Assembly: GCA_030672485.1 (NCBI GenBank)
Contig: DAOVGH010000069.1
Span: 1-8,928, forward strand
Direction of reading: 5' to 3'
DNA length: 8,928 nucleotides
From: Desulfobacterales bacterium
Lineage (GTDB): Bacteria; Desulfobacterota; DSM-4660; Desulfatiglandales; B25-G16
Shown: positions 1 through 6,009 of the stretch, one piece after another
Numbering within the stretch: position 1 is the first letter of the stretch
How the letters are laid out: each line of letters opens with the position of its first letter
The notes under the pieces: generated by a model
Seen by the model: the letters and a program-made list of their open reading frames with translations, nothing else
Database searches by the model: none
What the model was told of the DNA's origin: nothing
Made by a program: the position numbers and the translations under genes

Positions 1-1
1 T

Positions 2-100
2 GATTATGAGAGGATAATGCGACAATCAGCCTCAAAGAACCAGCTCCTCATGGTAATAAGACATAAAGGTCATACGAGGTATGTGGTGCTAAAGAAATAG
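2..100 (+). CDS. C-terminal end of a probable PDZ-domain (HtrA/Deg-like) serine protease, partial
   Basis: An open frame enters from the left edge and stops at TAG 98-100, giving 32 residues that begin DYERIMRQS and end TRYVVLKK. The closing pattern, a hydrophobic LLMVIR strand, then a charged turn HKGHT, then RYVVLK at the very C-terminus, matches the last two strands of the PDZ domain that ends many Do/DegP/DegQ proteases, where 'llLvqR.g.t.yvaLk' is typical. Those proteins are periplasmic quality-control proteases or chaperones. No catalytic residue lies inside the window, so a PDZ-only protein, such as a site-2 protease or a type II secretion GspC-like protein, cannot be excluded. The next gene on this strand starts about 325 bases downstream, so an operon link is unlikely. 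Confidence 0.45.
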   Translation, partial: DYERIMRQSASKNQLLMVIRHKGHTRYVVLKK

Positions 101-207
101 AAAAAAGGCGGTTCTGCCACCACTCCGGAATACTTCTTTCTTAATGCTACTTACGTAGACCACTGTCATCTCATTTTTCTCGATTCTTTCAAGGTCACTA
201 TCCCTTA

Positions 208-223
208 TCCGCCACAAGGCGGG
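208..223. repeat. Small GC-rich inverted repeat (CCGCC-ACAA-GGCGG)
   Basis: The arms CCGCC (209-213) and GGCGG (218-222) pair perfectly around an ACAA loop, with a possible U-G pair outside. It shares the nine bases TCCGCCACA with the hairpin after dnaB (5956-5964). No T-tract follows on the plus strand. It may be one copy of a dispersed palindromic element or a weak terminator remnant of the upstream gene. Its function is unknown. Confidence 0.4.
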
Positions 224-291
224 GACTTTGAGCTTTGACGAAAAACTCGAAAAAGGGCTCAAAATTCAGTGGCCTTTCTCTTAAAAATATC

Positions 292-305
292 ATAATAGCT
301 ATTAT
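292..305. promoter_or_regulatory. Perfect 14-base palindrome, candidate operator
   Basis: ATAATAGCTATTAT is its own reverse complement over all 14 bases. It lies 119 bases upstream of the dehydrogenase start, in otherwise non-coding DNA, and its right half contains TATTAT, which resembles a -10 box. A dimeric repressor or activator of the dehydrogenase/CoA-ligase pair could bind here. That is inference from symmetry and position only. An AT-rich palindrome of this length could also occur by chance, and no second copy was seen in the window. Confidence 0.25.
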
Positions 306-424
306 TGTCCTGATACACCTTTTGCCTAAAGGGCTTTCTGGATTAAAAGTCGAGGTATCCCGTAAAGAACAAGGCGCTGAGGGGGTTATCGCGTATAGAA
401 CCATATGAGAAAGGAGATGATGAC

Positions 425-1603
425 ATGAAAAACACGTTGTATACCCAGGGTAAAATAAGCACCTACTTGTCGCCAAACAAGATCAGCATCGGTCTCGGGG
501 CTGCCAAACAGGTCGGCTTGGAGTCTAAGGCCTTAGGTGGGAAAAAGGCGCTCATCGTTACGGATCCCGGCGTGGTTAAGGCAGATTTAATTGATGGCAT
601 TCAAGCGTCTCTGGAATCCGAAAAGGTACACACAGGCATTTTCGATAGAGTAGTAGCTGAGCCCCCTGCCCGTTTAGTAGATGAGAGCGCTCAAATAGCC
701 CGCCAAGAGGGATATGACATCATTATAGGGGTTGGCGGAGGAAGCGCTCTGGACGTGGCAAAAGGCGCCTCAATAATGGCGATTAATAAGGGAAAGATAC
801 TGGATTATGCGGGGATAGATCAGGTACCCAAAGGGGGTCTCCCCAAGATTTTGCTCCCCACGACAGGTGGAACGGGAAGCGAGGCATCTCGGGTGTTTGT
901 GCTGACGGACGAGGCGGAGAACACCAAAAAGGTAGTCTATAGCAATTTCAATCTGGCAGATGTCGCCATTATTGACCCCTTGCTGTCCCTATCTATGCCA
1001 CCTGTTGTGACTGCGGACACGGGCATGGATGCCTTGGTACATGCTATTGAGGCGTATGTCTCCGTCAATGCCACCCCCTTCTCAGATATTCTGGCCGTTG
1101 AGGCCATTCGTCTCATAGCTGAGAGTCTTCCCATTGCTTATGTCAAGGGGAGTGACATAGGAGCTCGCTACAATATGGCCCTTGCAGCCAACTTGGCAGG
1201 CCTGGCCTTCACCAGTGGCGGACTGGGGGCTGTCCATGGCTTGGCCTATGTTCTGGGAACGGAATATCATATGTCCCATGGGAGGTCTAATGCCATCATG
1301 CTCCCTCATGTGATGGACTATAACAAAATAGGGAACCTGGATAGATACGCCCGTATAGCCGAAGCAATGGGAGAAAATATCCAGGGACTCTCCGCCTATG
1401 AAGCAGCGGGGAAATCCGTAGATGCTGTGAAGAAATTGCTTGAGGCCGTCAACATATCCATCAGCCTTCCTGATTATGGGATCCACCACGAGGAACTGCC
1501 CAAGCTTGTGGAAGGGGGCATGAAACAGTCGAGACTTTTTGTGCCAAATCCAAGGGATTTGAGCAAAGAAGATGTGGAGAAAATATATGAAATGACTTTT
1601 TAA
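425..1603 (+). CDS. Iron-containing alcohol dehydrogenase
   Basis: This 392-residue protein has the usual length and layout of group III (Fe-ADH) NAD(P)-dependent dehydrogenases, cytoplasmic enzymes that interconvert alcohols and aldehydes. The N-terminal dinucleotide-binding half carries GGGSALDVAK (104-113) and TTGGTGSE (146-153). The helical C-terminal half carries the expected metal ligands D202 and H206 (DALVH), H271 (GAVHG) and H285 (MSHGR). The residue four after H271 is Y275, where E. coli FucO and 1,3-propanediol dehydrogenases have a second histidine. Tyrosine is found there in some other branches, so the enzyme need not be inactive. ATG 425 is supported by AAGGAG eight bases upstream. 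The acyl-CoA synthetase gene follows 53 bases later on the same strand, suggesting a shared transcript and a role in alcohol, aldehyde or acid catabolism. Substrate and metal are not determinable here. Confidence 0.93.
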   Translation: MKNTLYTQGKISTYLSPNKISIGLGAAKQVGLESKALGGKKALIVTDPGVVKADLIDGIQASLESEKVHTGIFDRVVAEPPARLVDESAQIARQEGYDIIIGVGGGSALDVAKGASIMAINKGKILDYAGIDQVPKGGLPKILLPTTGGTGSEASRVFVLTDEAENTKKVVYSNFNLADVAIIDPLLSLSMPPVVTADTGMDALVHAIEAYVSVNATPFSDILAVEAIRLIAESLPIAYVKGSDIGARYNMALAANLAGLAFTSGGLGAVHGLAYVLGTEYHMSHGRSNAIMLPHVMDYNKIGNLDRYARIAEAMGENIQGLSAYEAAGKSVDAVKKLLEAVNISISLPDYGIHHEELPKLVEGGMKQSRLFVPNPRDLSKEDVEKIYEMTF

Positions 1604-1656
1604 CCAGGGGGAAAGAGACCGGGAAGAAGAAGTGACCCATTGAACAGGCTTGGATT

Positions 1657-3234
1657 ATGAACATACCGTTTATATTAGAAAAGGCCGTCAACCTGTATGC
1701 TCAGAAGGAGGCAATTGTCTCCGGAGGAAAGAGATTTACTTACGGAGAGTTTGCTCGGAGGGCTTACAAACTGGCCAATTTCCTGCGATCAATGGGAATG
1801 AAAAAGGGGGACTGTATGGCCATATTGCATCAAAACAGTCATCAGTTCTTAGAGGCCTACTTTTCCGCTGCCCAGCTTGGGGCCATTATCAATCCCCTCA
1901 ATTTCAGGCTTTCTCCCAAGGAACTCGCCTTTATCCTGAGGGATTCCGGTGCCATGATCTTAATAGCCTCCAGGCGGTTCACCGGCAGCGTGAACTCGTT
2001 GGGCGAGCTAGGGGTAAAGATAAACCAGGTCATATGGACCGGACAGGGGGATGAAACAAATGCATTTGAGGCAGTAGATTACGAAGATGCTATCAAAGAC
2101 CAGGCTCCCGGGCCAGCACCTCTGTGGGAGATATCCGATGATGATGTGGCACATCTATACTATACCAGTGGAACCACTGGTGAACCAAAGGGCGTAATGC
2201 TTACCCATAAAAACGTTTGTACTCATGCCCTTGCTACAATAGGAGAGTTGAGGTTGAGCGATACTGACAGGTGGATCCATGTGGCGCCACTTTTTCATCT
2301 GGCCGATGCCTGGGCCACCTTTGCAGTAACGTGGGTGGGAGCAAGGCATATAACTATACCTGATTTTGATCCACCCTTGGTCTTAGAAACCATGCAGAAC
2401 GAACGGGCCACTATTACCAATATGATTCCTACCATGTGGAACCTGCTGGTCAATACGCCCACAGTTGATTCCTACGATTTTTCAAGCCTGAGGGTTGTAT
2501 TAAGCGGCGGTGCGCCCATTGCCCCGGATCTGGCCAGAAACATAATGGATACATTCAAATGTGATTATATCCAGACCTATGGCATGACTGAGACCTGTCC
2601 GTTTCTAACCCTGTCTATCCTAAAGGAAAATCTTACCCGTCTTTCCCCGGAGGAACAGTTTATCTATAAGGCTAAGACGGGCCGGCCTATGATAGGGGTA
2701 TTACTCAAGGTGGTTAAAGACAATGGGGACGAGGTCAGTCATAATAACAAAGAGGTAGGAGAGATCATTGTCAAAGGGGATATCGTTACTCAGGGTTACT
2801 GGAGGAGACCTGAAGAAACAGGAGCAGCCATCAAAGATGGGTGGCTCTATACAGGTGATCTGGCCGTGGTTGATAGGGAAGGGTATGTAAATATTGTCGA
2901 CAGAAAGAAGGATATGATCGTTACTGGTGGTGAAAATGTCTATTCAACCGAGGTAGAAAATGTCCTCTATTCGCACCCAGCTATACTGGAGGCAGCGGTC
3001 ATTGGAGTACCAGACCTCAGGTGGGGGGAGGCAGTGAAGGCGGTCGTGGTTCTACGGGAAGGGAAGGAGGCTACCGAGGAAGAGATCATTCATTACTGTA
3101 AAGACGAGATTGCCCATTATAAGGCCCCAAAAAGTGTTGATTTCATATCCGAGCTTCCCAAGACTGGATCAGGAAAGATCTACAAAAAGGGCCTCAAGGA
3201 GAGATACATCCATAGCCCTCAAAAAATGGGTTGA
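1657..3234 (+). CDS. AMP-forming acyl-CoA synthetase (long-chain fatty-acid--CoA ligase-like)
   Basis: This 525-residue member of the ANL adenylate-forming superfamily would activate a carboxylic acid with ATP to an acyl-adenylate and then to acyl-CoA. Visible core motifs in order are YTSGTTGEPKG (169-179, phosphate-binding loop), YGMTE (308-312), YTGD (398-401), DRKKDM (415-420) with GGENVYS (424-430) at the hinge to the C-terminal domain, and PKTGSGKI (501-508) with the catalytic Lys507. Length and motifs fit medium- or long-chain and aryl-acid ligases. The exact acid is unknown. ATG 1657 is the first usable start after an in-frame TGA at 1633 and matches the family N-terminus, but the upstream Shine-Dalgarno is weak. 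It sits 53 bases after the alcohol dehydrogenase and probably shares its transcript. Its stop codon lies inside the -35 box of the next operon. Confidence 0.93.
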   Translation: MNIPFILEKAVNLYAQKEAIVSGGKRFTYGEFARRAYKLANFLRSMGMKKGDCMAILHQNSHQFLEAYFSAAQLGAIINPLNFRLSPKELAFILRDSGAMILIASRRFTGSVNSLGELGVKINQVIWTGQGDETNAFEAVDYEDAIKDQAPGPAPLWEISDDDVAHLYYTSGTTGEPKGVMLTHKNVCTHALATIGELRLSDTDRWIHVAPLFHLADAWATFAVTWVGARHITIPDFDPPLVLETMQNERATITNMIPTMWNLLVNTPTVDSYDFSSLRVVLSGGAPIAPDLARNIMDTFKCDYIQTYGMTETCPFLTLSILKENLTRLSPEEQFIYKAKTGRPMIGVLLKVVKDNGDEVSHNNKEVGEIIVKGDIVTQGYWRRPEETGAAIKDGWLYTGDLAVVDREGYVNIVDRKKDMIVTGGENVYSTEVENVLYSHPAILEAAVIGVPDLRWGEAVKAVVVLREGKEATEEEIIHYCKDEIAHYKAPKSVDFISELPKTGSGKIYKKGLKERYIHSPQKMG

Positions 3235-3259
3235 CAATCTTCCGTAACAGGCATAGAAA
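3231..3259 (+). promoter_or_regulatory. Sigma-70-type promoter of the rpsF operon
   Basis: A consensus -35 box TTGACA (3231-3236) is followed after exactly 17 bases by TAGAAA (3254-3259), four of six matches to TATAAT. Transcription would start near 3266 and leave a leader of about 40 bases before rpsF ATG 3305, containing the AGAGGAAA ribosome site. The TGA stop of the acyl-CoA synthetase (3232-3234) lies inside the -35 box, so the housekeeping block can be transcribed independently of the catabolic pair. Assignment is by sequence match and position. Confidence 0.65.
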
Positions 3260-3304
3260 ATCATATAAACCCCAGGATATGAAAACAAAGAGGAAATCCC
3301 ATCC

Positions 3305-3679
3305 ATGAAACGTTACGAGACGATTTATATTGTCAATCCCAATCTCGACGCCGACTCTGTGAAGGAAGTAACAGTGAAGTTTTCGGATCTAATCAAAAGA
3401 CTGAAAGGCTACATTGTAAGGGTTAATGAGTGGGGGAAAAGAAAACTGGCTTACGAGGTCAAGAGGTTTGATAGGGGCTACTATGTTGTGTTGGATTTTT
3501 GTGGCCTTCCTGGGGTGGTACAAGAGTTGGAGCGGGGTCTGAAATTAGATGATCGTGTCCTGCTATATTTGACGGTCAAAATTGGTGAAGACGTTGACCC
3601 GAAGGACTTAATACGTAAAGGACAGGAAAAGGACGATAAAGCCGAGGAGAATCAGAGGGAACCCGTTGAGGAAAAGTAA
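3305..3679 (+). CDS. rpsF: 30S ribosomal protein S6
   Basis: This 124-residue protein shows the S6 ferredoxin-like fold signatures: MKRYETIYIVNPNLD (1-15) as the first strand, WGKRKLAYEVKRF in the middle, then GYYVVLDF, and LDDRVLLYLTVK as the last strand. A charged, acidic tail of about 25 residues follows, as in many S6 proteins. S6 binds 16S rRNA in the platform of the small subunit as a heterodimer with S18, encoded immediately downstream. The start ATG has AGAGGAAA about ten bases upstream. The stop TAA shares one base with the rpsR start (TAATG), so translation of the two partners is probably coupled, matching their 1:1 assembly. It is driven by the promoter at 3231-3259. Confidence 0.97.
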   Translation: MKRYETIYIVNPNLDADSVKEVTVKFSDLIKRLKGYIVRVNEWGKRKLAYEVKRFDRGYYVVLDFCGLPGVVQELERGLKLDDRVLLYLTVKIGEDVDPKDLIRKGQEKDDKAEENQREPVEEK

Positions 3680-3948
3680 TGGCCTTTGACAATAGAGACA
3701 GGACGGTCTTTATTAAGCACAAGATCTGTCGATTCTGTGCTGACCCAAGCCTAAAGATCGACTACAAGGAGCCAGGTACGCTTGCCGTCTTTACCAGCGA
3801 AAGAGGAAAGATTATACCGAGGAGGATTTCTGGCAACTGTGCTCGGCATCAAAGAGTACTGGCCTTGGCTATAAAAAGGGCAAGGAAGATTGCCCTTTTA
3901 CCGTTTACCACTGCAAAGACAAAAATGAAGGAATATCGAGAATTCTAA
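3679..3948 (+). CDS. rpsR: 30S ribosomal protein S18, zinc-ribbon (four-ligand) form
   Basis: This 89-residue protein has the S18 core: KICRFC (15-20), IDYK (27-30), ERGKIIPRRISGNC (41-54) and the basic helix LAIKRARKIALLPF near the end. It forms the platform heterodimer with S6. Four potential metal ligands are present, C17 and C20 plus C54 and H57, spaced CxxC and CxxH. E. coli and B. subtilis S18 have lost most of these. This is the 'C+' zinc-ribbon version known for S18, and zinc binding is inferred. Its start overlaps the rpsF stop by one base. No ssb gene lies between rpsF and rpsR, unlike in Firmicutes. A clear terminator begins 33 bases after its stop. Confidence 0.97.
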   Translation: MAFDNRDRTVFIKHKICRFCADPSLKIDYKEPGTLAVFTSERGKIIPRRISGNCARHQRVLALAIKRARKIALLPFTTAKTKMKEYREF

Positions 3949-3980
3949 AAGGTAGTCTTGAGGCATACACATTTAATTAT

Positions 3981-4026
3981 GGGAGCTAGAGGGGCTGTTC
4001 TGGTGCGAGGCTCCCTTTTTATTTTT
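3981..4026 (+). terminator. Intrinsic terminator or attenuator after rpsR
   Basis: The arms GGGAGC (3981-3986) and GCTCCC (4010-4015) pair perfectly around a 23-base loop and are followed by TTTTTATTTTT (4016-4026). This is a typical Rho-independent terminator on the plus strand. It lies between rpsR and rplI, genes usually co-transcribed, so it may fully end the rpsF-rpsR transcript or only attenuate it. The long loop makes partial read-through plausible. No good promoter was found between it and rplI. Confidence 0.7.
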
Positions 4027-4124
4027 AGATCTTCCTCGGTCCGTGCTCCCTTTCATGCACTACCTGAACAAACAGGCTGTCTCTTGGACTCCCGGTCAGG
4101 AAAAGGATCGAATGGGAAAGGGAT
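4027..4124 (+). other. Leader region upstream of rplI
   Basis: About 100 bases separate the terminator from the L9 start. They contain a short CCTG-AACAAA-CAGG inverted repeat near 4062-4075 and purine-rich words (AGGAAAAGGA, GGGAAAGGG) that could serve as ribosome sites. The closest promoter-like pair, TTGGAC at 4084 with ATCGAA at 4107, is poor. Many relatives that I recall have a DUF2232/YybS-type membrane protein gene between rpsR and rplI. Nothing of that kind fits here. Confidence 0.4.
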
Positions 4125-4580
4125 ATGAAGGTTATATTGCTACAGGATTTTGAATCCCTTGGGCTCGAAGGTGATATCGTGGATGTGGCCAGGGGATATG
4201 CCAGGAATTACCTTATTCCCAAAGGTATTGCCATTGAATCCAGTGATGCCAACTTAAAGGCCCTGGAGATGAACAAAGAAAAGATAATGGCCAGGCACTT
4301 GAAGGATAAGGAGGCAGCTGAAGGAGCGAGGGAAAGGATTTCACAAATAACAGTAAATCTGAGACGAAAGGCCGGCGAGGAGGATAAGCTCTACGGTTCT
4401 GTTACAAGCCGAGATATTGCTGAGGAGCTTGAAAAAGAGGGCGTTGCTGTGGATAGGAGAAAGATTATTCTCGATGAGTCAATCAGGACCCTCGGGGAGT
4501 TCGAGGTGTCCATCAAACTCCATCAAGAGGTCATAGCCAAAATAAAACTAGTTGTTGAAAGACAGGAGGAAGAGGCCTAA
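4125..4580 (+). CDS. rplI: 50S ribosomal protein L9
   Basis: This 151-residue protein has the full two-domain L9 architecture. The N-terminal rRNA-binding domain begins MKVILLQDFESLG and carries the family signature G13-x2-G16-x4-V21-x2-G24-Y25-x2-N28-Y29-L30-x3-G34. A long charged helix (about 41-75) connects to the C-terminal domain, with LYGSVTSRDIAEEL (89-102) and the final strand region around LGEFEVSIKLH. L9 spans the large subunit from the base of the L1 stalk and helps maintain reading frame. The length matches E. coli L9 (149). The nearest purine-rich site (AAGGG) is unusually close to ATG 4125, so ribosome binding may use the AGGAAAAGGA further upstream. dnaB follows ten bases after the stop, the common rplI-dnaB pairing. 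Confidence 0.97.
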   Translation: MKVILLQDFESLGLEGDIVDVARGYARNYLIPKGIAIESSDANLKALEMNKEKIMARHLKDKEAAEGARERISQITVNLRRKAGEEDKLYGSVTSRDIAEELEKEGVAVDRRKIILDESIRTLGEFEVSIKLHQEVIAKIKLVVERQEEEA

Positions 4581-4590
4581 GAGGAGAGCG

Positions 4591-5949
4591 ATGCCCAAGA
4601 CGCGAGAAGACACGGCCTATTCAACATACAAGGTCCCACCGCATAACCTGGATGCCGAACAGGCAATATTGGGTAGCATACTGATCAATAATGATGCACT
4701 CAACCAGGTTATGGATGTCCTTTCGGGTGAAGATTTTTACAGAGAGGCCCATGCCCACATATTTGAAGGGATGCTTGCCTTATATAATAGGGATGATCCG
4801 GTGGATCTCATAACGCTTTCCCAGATGCTGAAGGAAAAGGATACCCTTGAGAAGGTGGGAGGAACGGATTATTTGACCTCCCTGGCGGAGGCAACATCAA
4901 CTTCTGCCGGAATAATGTATCATACTGAGATCGTTAAAGATTTATCGACAAGGAGAGGCTTGATTAACCAATGTTCCCATATCGCTGAAGTCTGTTTCCA
5001 GCCTACCAATGATACCGAAGAGATCCTTGATTTGGCTGAGCAATCCATATTTGAGATAGCCGAGAGGAATATAGATCAAAACTTTTACCCCCTTAATGAA
5101 GTAGTCAAGAAGAGCTTCAAGAAAATAGAAACTATTACAGATGACAAGATTACGGGCATTTCAACTGGATTTACTGATTTTGACGATCTTACCTCCGGCC
5201 TTCAACCTTCTGATCTTATTATTATCGCTGGCAGGCCAAGCATGGGTAAGACGGCATTGGCCTTAAATATTGCATACAATGCTGCACTGGAGGAAAAGAT
5301 AGGTGTGGCTGTATTTTCCCTTGAGATGTCAATGCTCCAACTTGGCATTAGGCTGTTGGGAACGGACGCCATGATAGATGCCTGGAAGTTAAGGAAGGGC
5401 GCCCTCCAGGATGATGACTACCTTCGTTTGACAGACTCGGCCAATAGACTCTCAGAGCTATCTCTCTATATTGATGATTCTTCTGGTTTGTCAGCTCTGG
5501 ACATAAAGGCAAAGGCAAGGAGATTGAAGAAGAAACATGATATATCCTTGTTGATTATTGATTATCTTCAATTGATGCAGAGCAAGAAATCAGTTGAATC
5601 AAGGCAGCTGGAGATTTCTGATATATCAAGGTCTTTGAAGGCCCTTGCAAAGGATTTAGATATCCCTATTGTGGCAATTTCCCAGTTGAACAGAAAGGTT
5701 GAGGATAGGCCAAATAAGAGACCAATATTAGCCGATTTGAGGGAATCGGGCGCTATAGAGCAGGATGCAGACCTGATTGTCTTTATTTACAGGGAAGAAC
5801 TGTATAATCGGACAGAGGAAAACAAGGGGAAGGCGGAACTCCTTATAGCCAAACACAGGAACGGTCCCACTGGCATGGTTCCTCTAACATTCAGGGAACA
5901 ATACACAAAATTCGAAAACTTCTATAGGGATGAATTGGTAGAAGGGTAA
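4591..5949 (+). CDS. dnaB: Replicative DNA helicase DnaB
   Basis: This 452-residue hexameric 5'-3' helicase opens the replication fork. The N-terminal primase-interacting domain begins at PPHNLDAEQAILGS (about 16-29). After a linker comes the RecA-like ATPase domain with Walker A GRPSMGKT (214-221), the catalytic glutamate in FSLEMS (E245), Walker B LLIIDYLQL (320-328), the SQLNR motif (364-368), DLRESGAIEQDAD (382-394) and the arginine finger in KHRNGPTG (R423). I chose ATG 4591, giving MPKTRED, because GAGGAG (4581-4586) sits just upstream. A TTG at 4552 would overlap rplI and add a basic stretch not typical of the family. No intein interrupts the ATPase domain. It is last in the rpsF-rpsR-rplI-dnaB block, and a hairpin follows the stop. 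Confidence 0.97.
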   Translation: MPKTREDTAYSTYKVPPHNLDAEQAILGSILINNDALNQVMDVLSGEDFYREAHAHIFEGMLALYNRDDPVDLITLSQMLKEKDTLEKVGGTDYLTSLAEATSTSAGIMYHTEIVKDLSTRRGLINQCSHIAEVCFQPTNDTEEILDLAEQSIFEIAERNIDQNFYPLNEVVKKSFKKIETITDDKITGISTGFTDFDDLTSGLQPSDLIIIAGRPSMGKTALALNIAYNAALEEKIGVAVFSLEMSMLQLGIRLLGTDAMIDAWKLRKGALQDDDYLRLTDSANRLSELSLYIDDSSGLSALDIKAKARRLKKKHDISLLIIDYLQLMQSKKSVESRQLEISDISRSLKALAKDLDIPIVAISQLNRKVEDRPNKRPILADLRESGAIEQDADLIVFIYREELYNRTEENKGKAELLIAKHRNGPTGMVPLTFREQYTKFENFYRDELVEG

Positions 5950-5953
5950 CCTA

Positions 5954-5977
5954 GGTCCGCCACAGCGGACCACTTTT
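5954..5977 (+). terminator. Hairpin after dnaB, probable terminator
   Basis: GGTCCGC (5954-5960) and GCGGACC (5965-5971) form a perfect seven-pair stem with a CACA loop, starting four bases after the dnaB stop. Only four Ts follow after two bases (ACTTTT), so it is a weak or Rho-assisted terminator. It could instead be a dispersed palindrome, since it shares TCCGCCACA with the inverted repeat at 208-223. Confidence 0.5.
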
Positions 5978-6009
5978 ATGCATCTCTCACCAAAACTTGA
6001 GGCAGAGCC

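Larger units (their letters stand above)
101..424. other. Intergenic region upstream of the alcohol dehydrogenase gene
   Basis: No convincing gene lies in these 324 bases. A 92-codon minus-strand frame (198-476) crosses the region and runs into the dehydrogenase gene, but its translation resembles nothing I know and it reads as chance. The stretch holds a CCGCC/GGCGG hairpin near 209-222, a perfect 14-base AT-rich palindrome at 292-305, and a strong Shine-Dalgarno site (AAGGAG, 411-416) eight bases before ATG 425. No clear sigma-70 or sigma-54 promoter stood out. The best -35-like words (TTGACG 235, TTGCCT 322) lack a matching -10 at the right distance. No good terminator follows the upstream gene. 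Confidence 0.6.

Noticed and set aside
31..180. Possible terminator (GGCGG...CCACC and CTAC...GTAG) after the first partial gene
   Set aside because: Stems are only three to five pairs with mismatches and no T-tract follows, so a terminator cannot be supported.
405..428. Seven-codon ORF (MRKEMMT) whose TGA overlaps the dehydrogenase ATG
   Set aside because: It consists mostly of the Shine-Dalgarno sequence itself read as codons and has no ribosome site of its own, so it is almost certainly chance.
198..476. 92-codon minus-strand ORF over the intergenic region and the start of the dehydrogenase gene
   Set aside because: The translation is rich in Cys, Ser and Phe without any domain pattern, it overlaps the true start of a clear gene, and no convincing ribosome site was seen.
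3260..3304. S6:S18-binding regulatory RNA motif in the rpsF leader
   Set aside because: Known leaders of this type contain a hairpin-flanked CCG-containing bulge. The short leader here (about 40 bases) shows neither the sequence nor a stem.
4552..4590. Upstream TTG start for dnaB overlapping rplI
   Set aside because: ATG 4591 has a GAGGAG ribosome site and gives the expected DnaB N-terminus. The extra residues (LKDRRKRPKRRA) are an alternate-frame reading of the rplI end.
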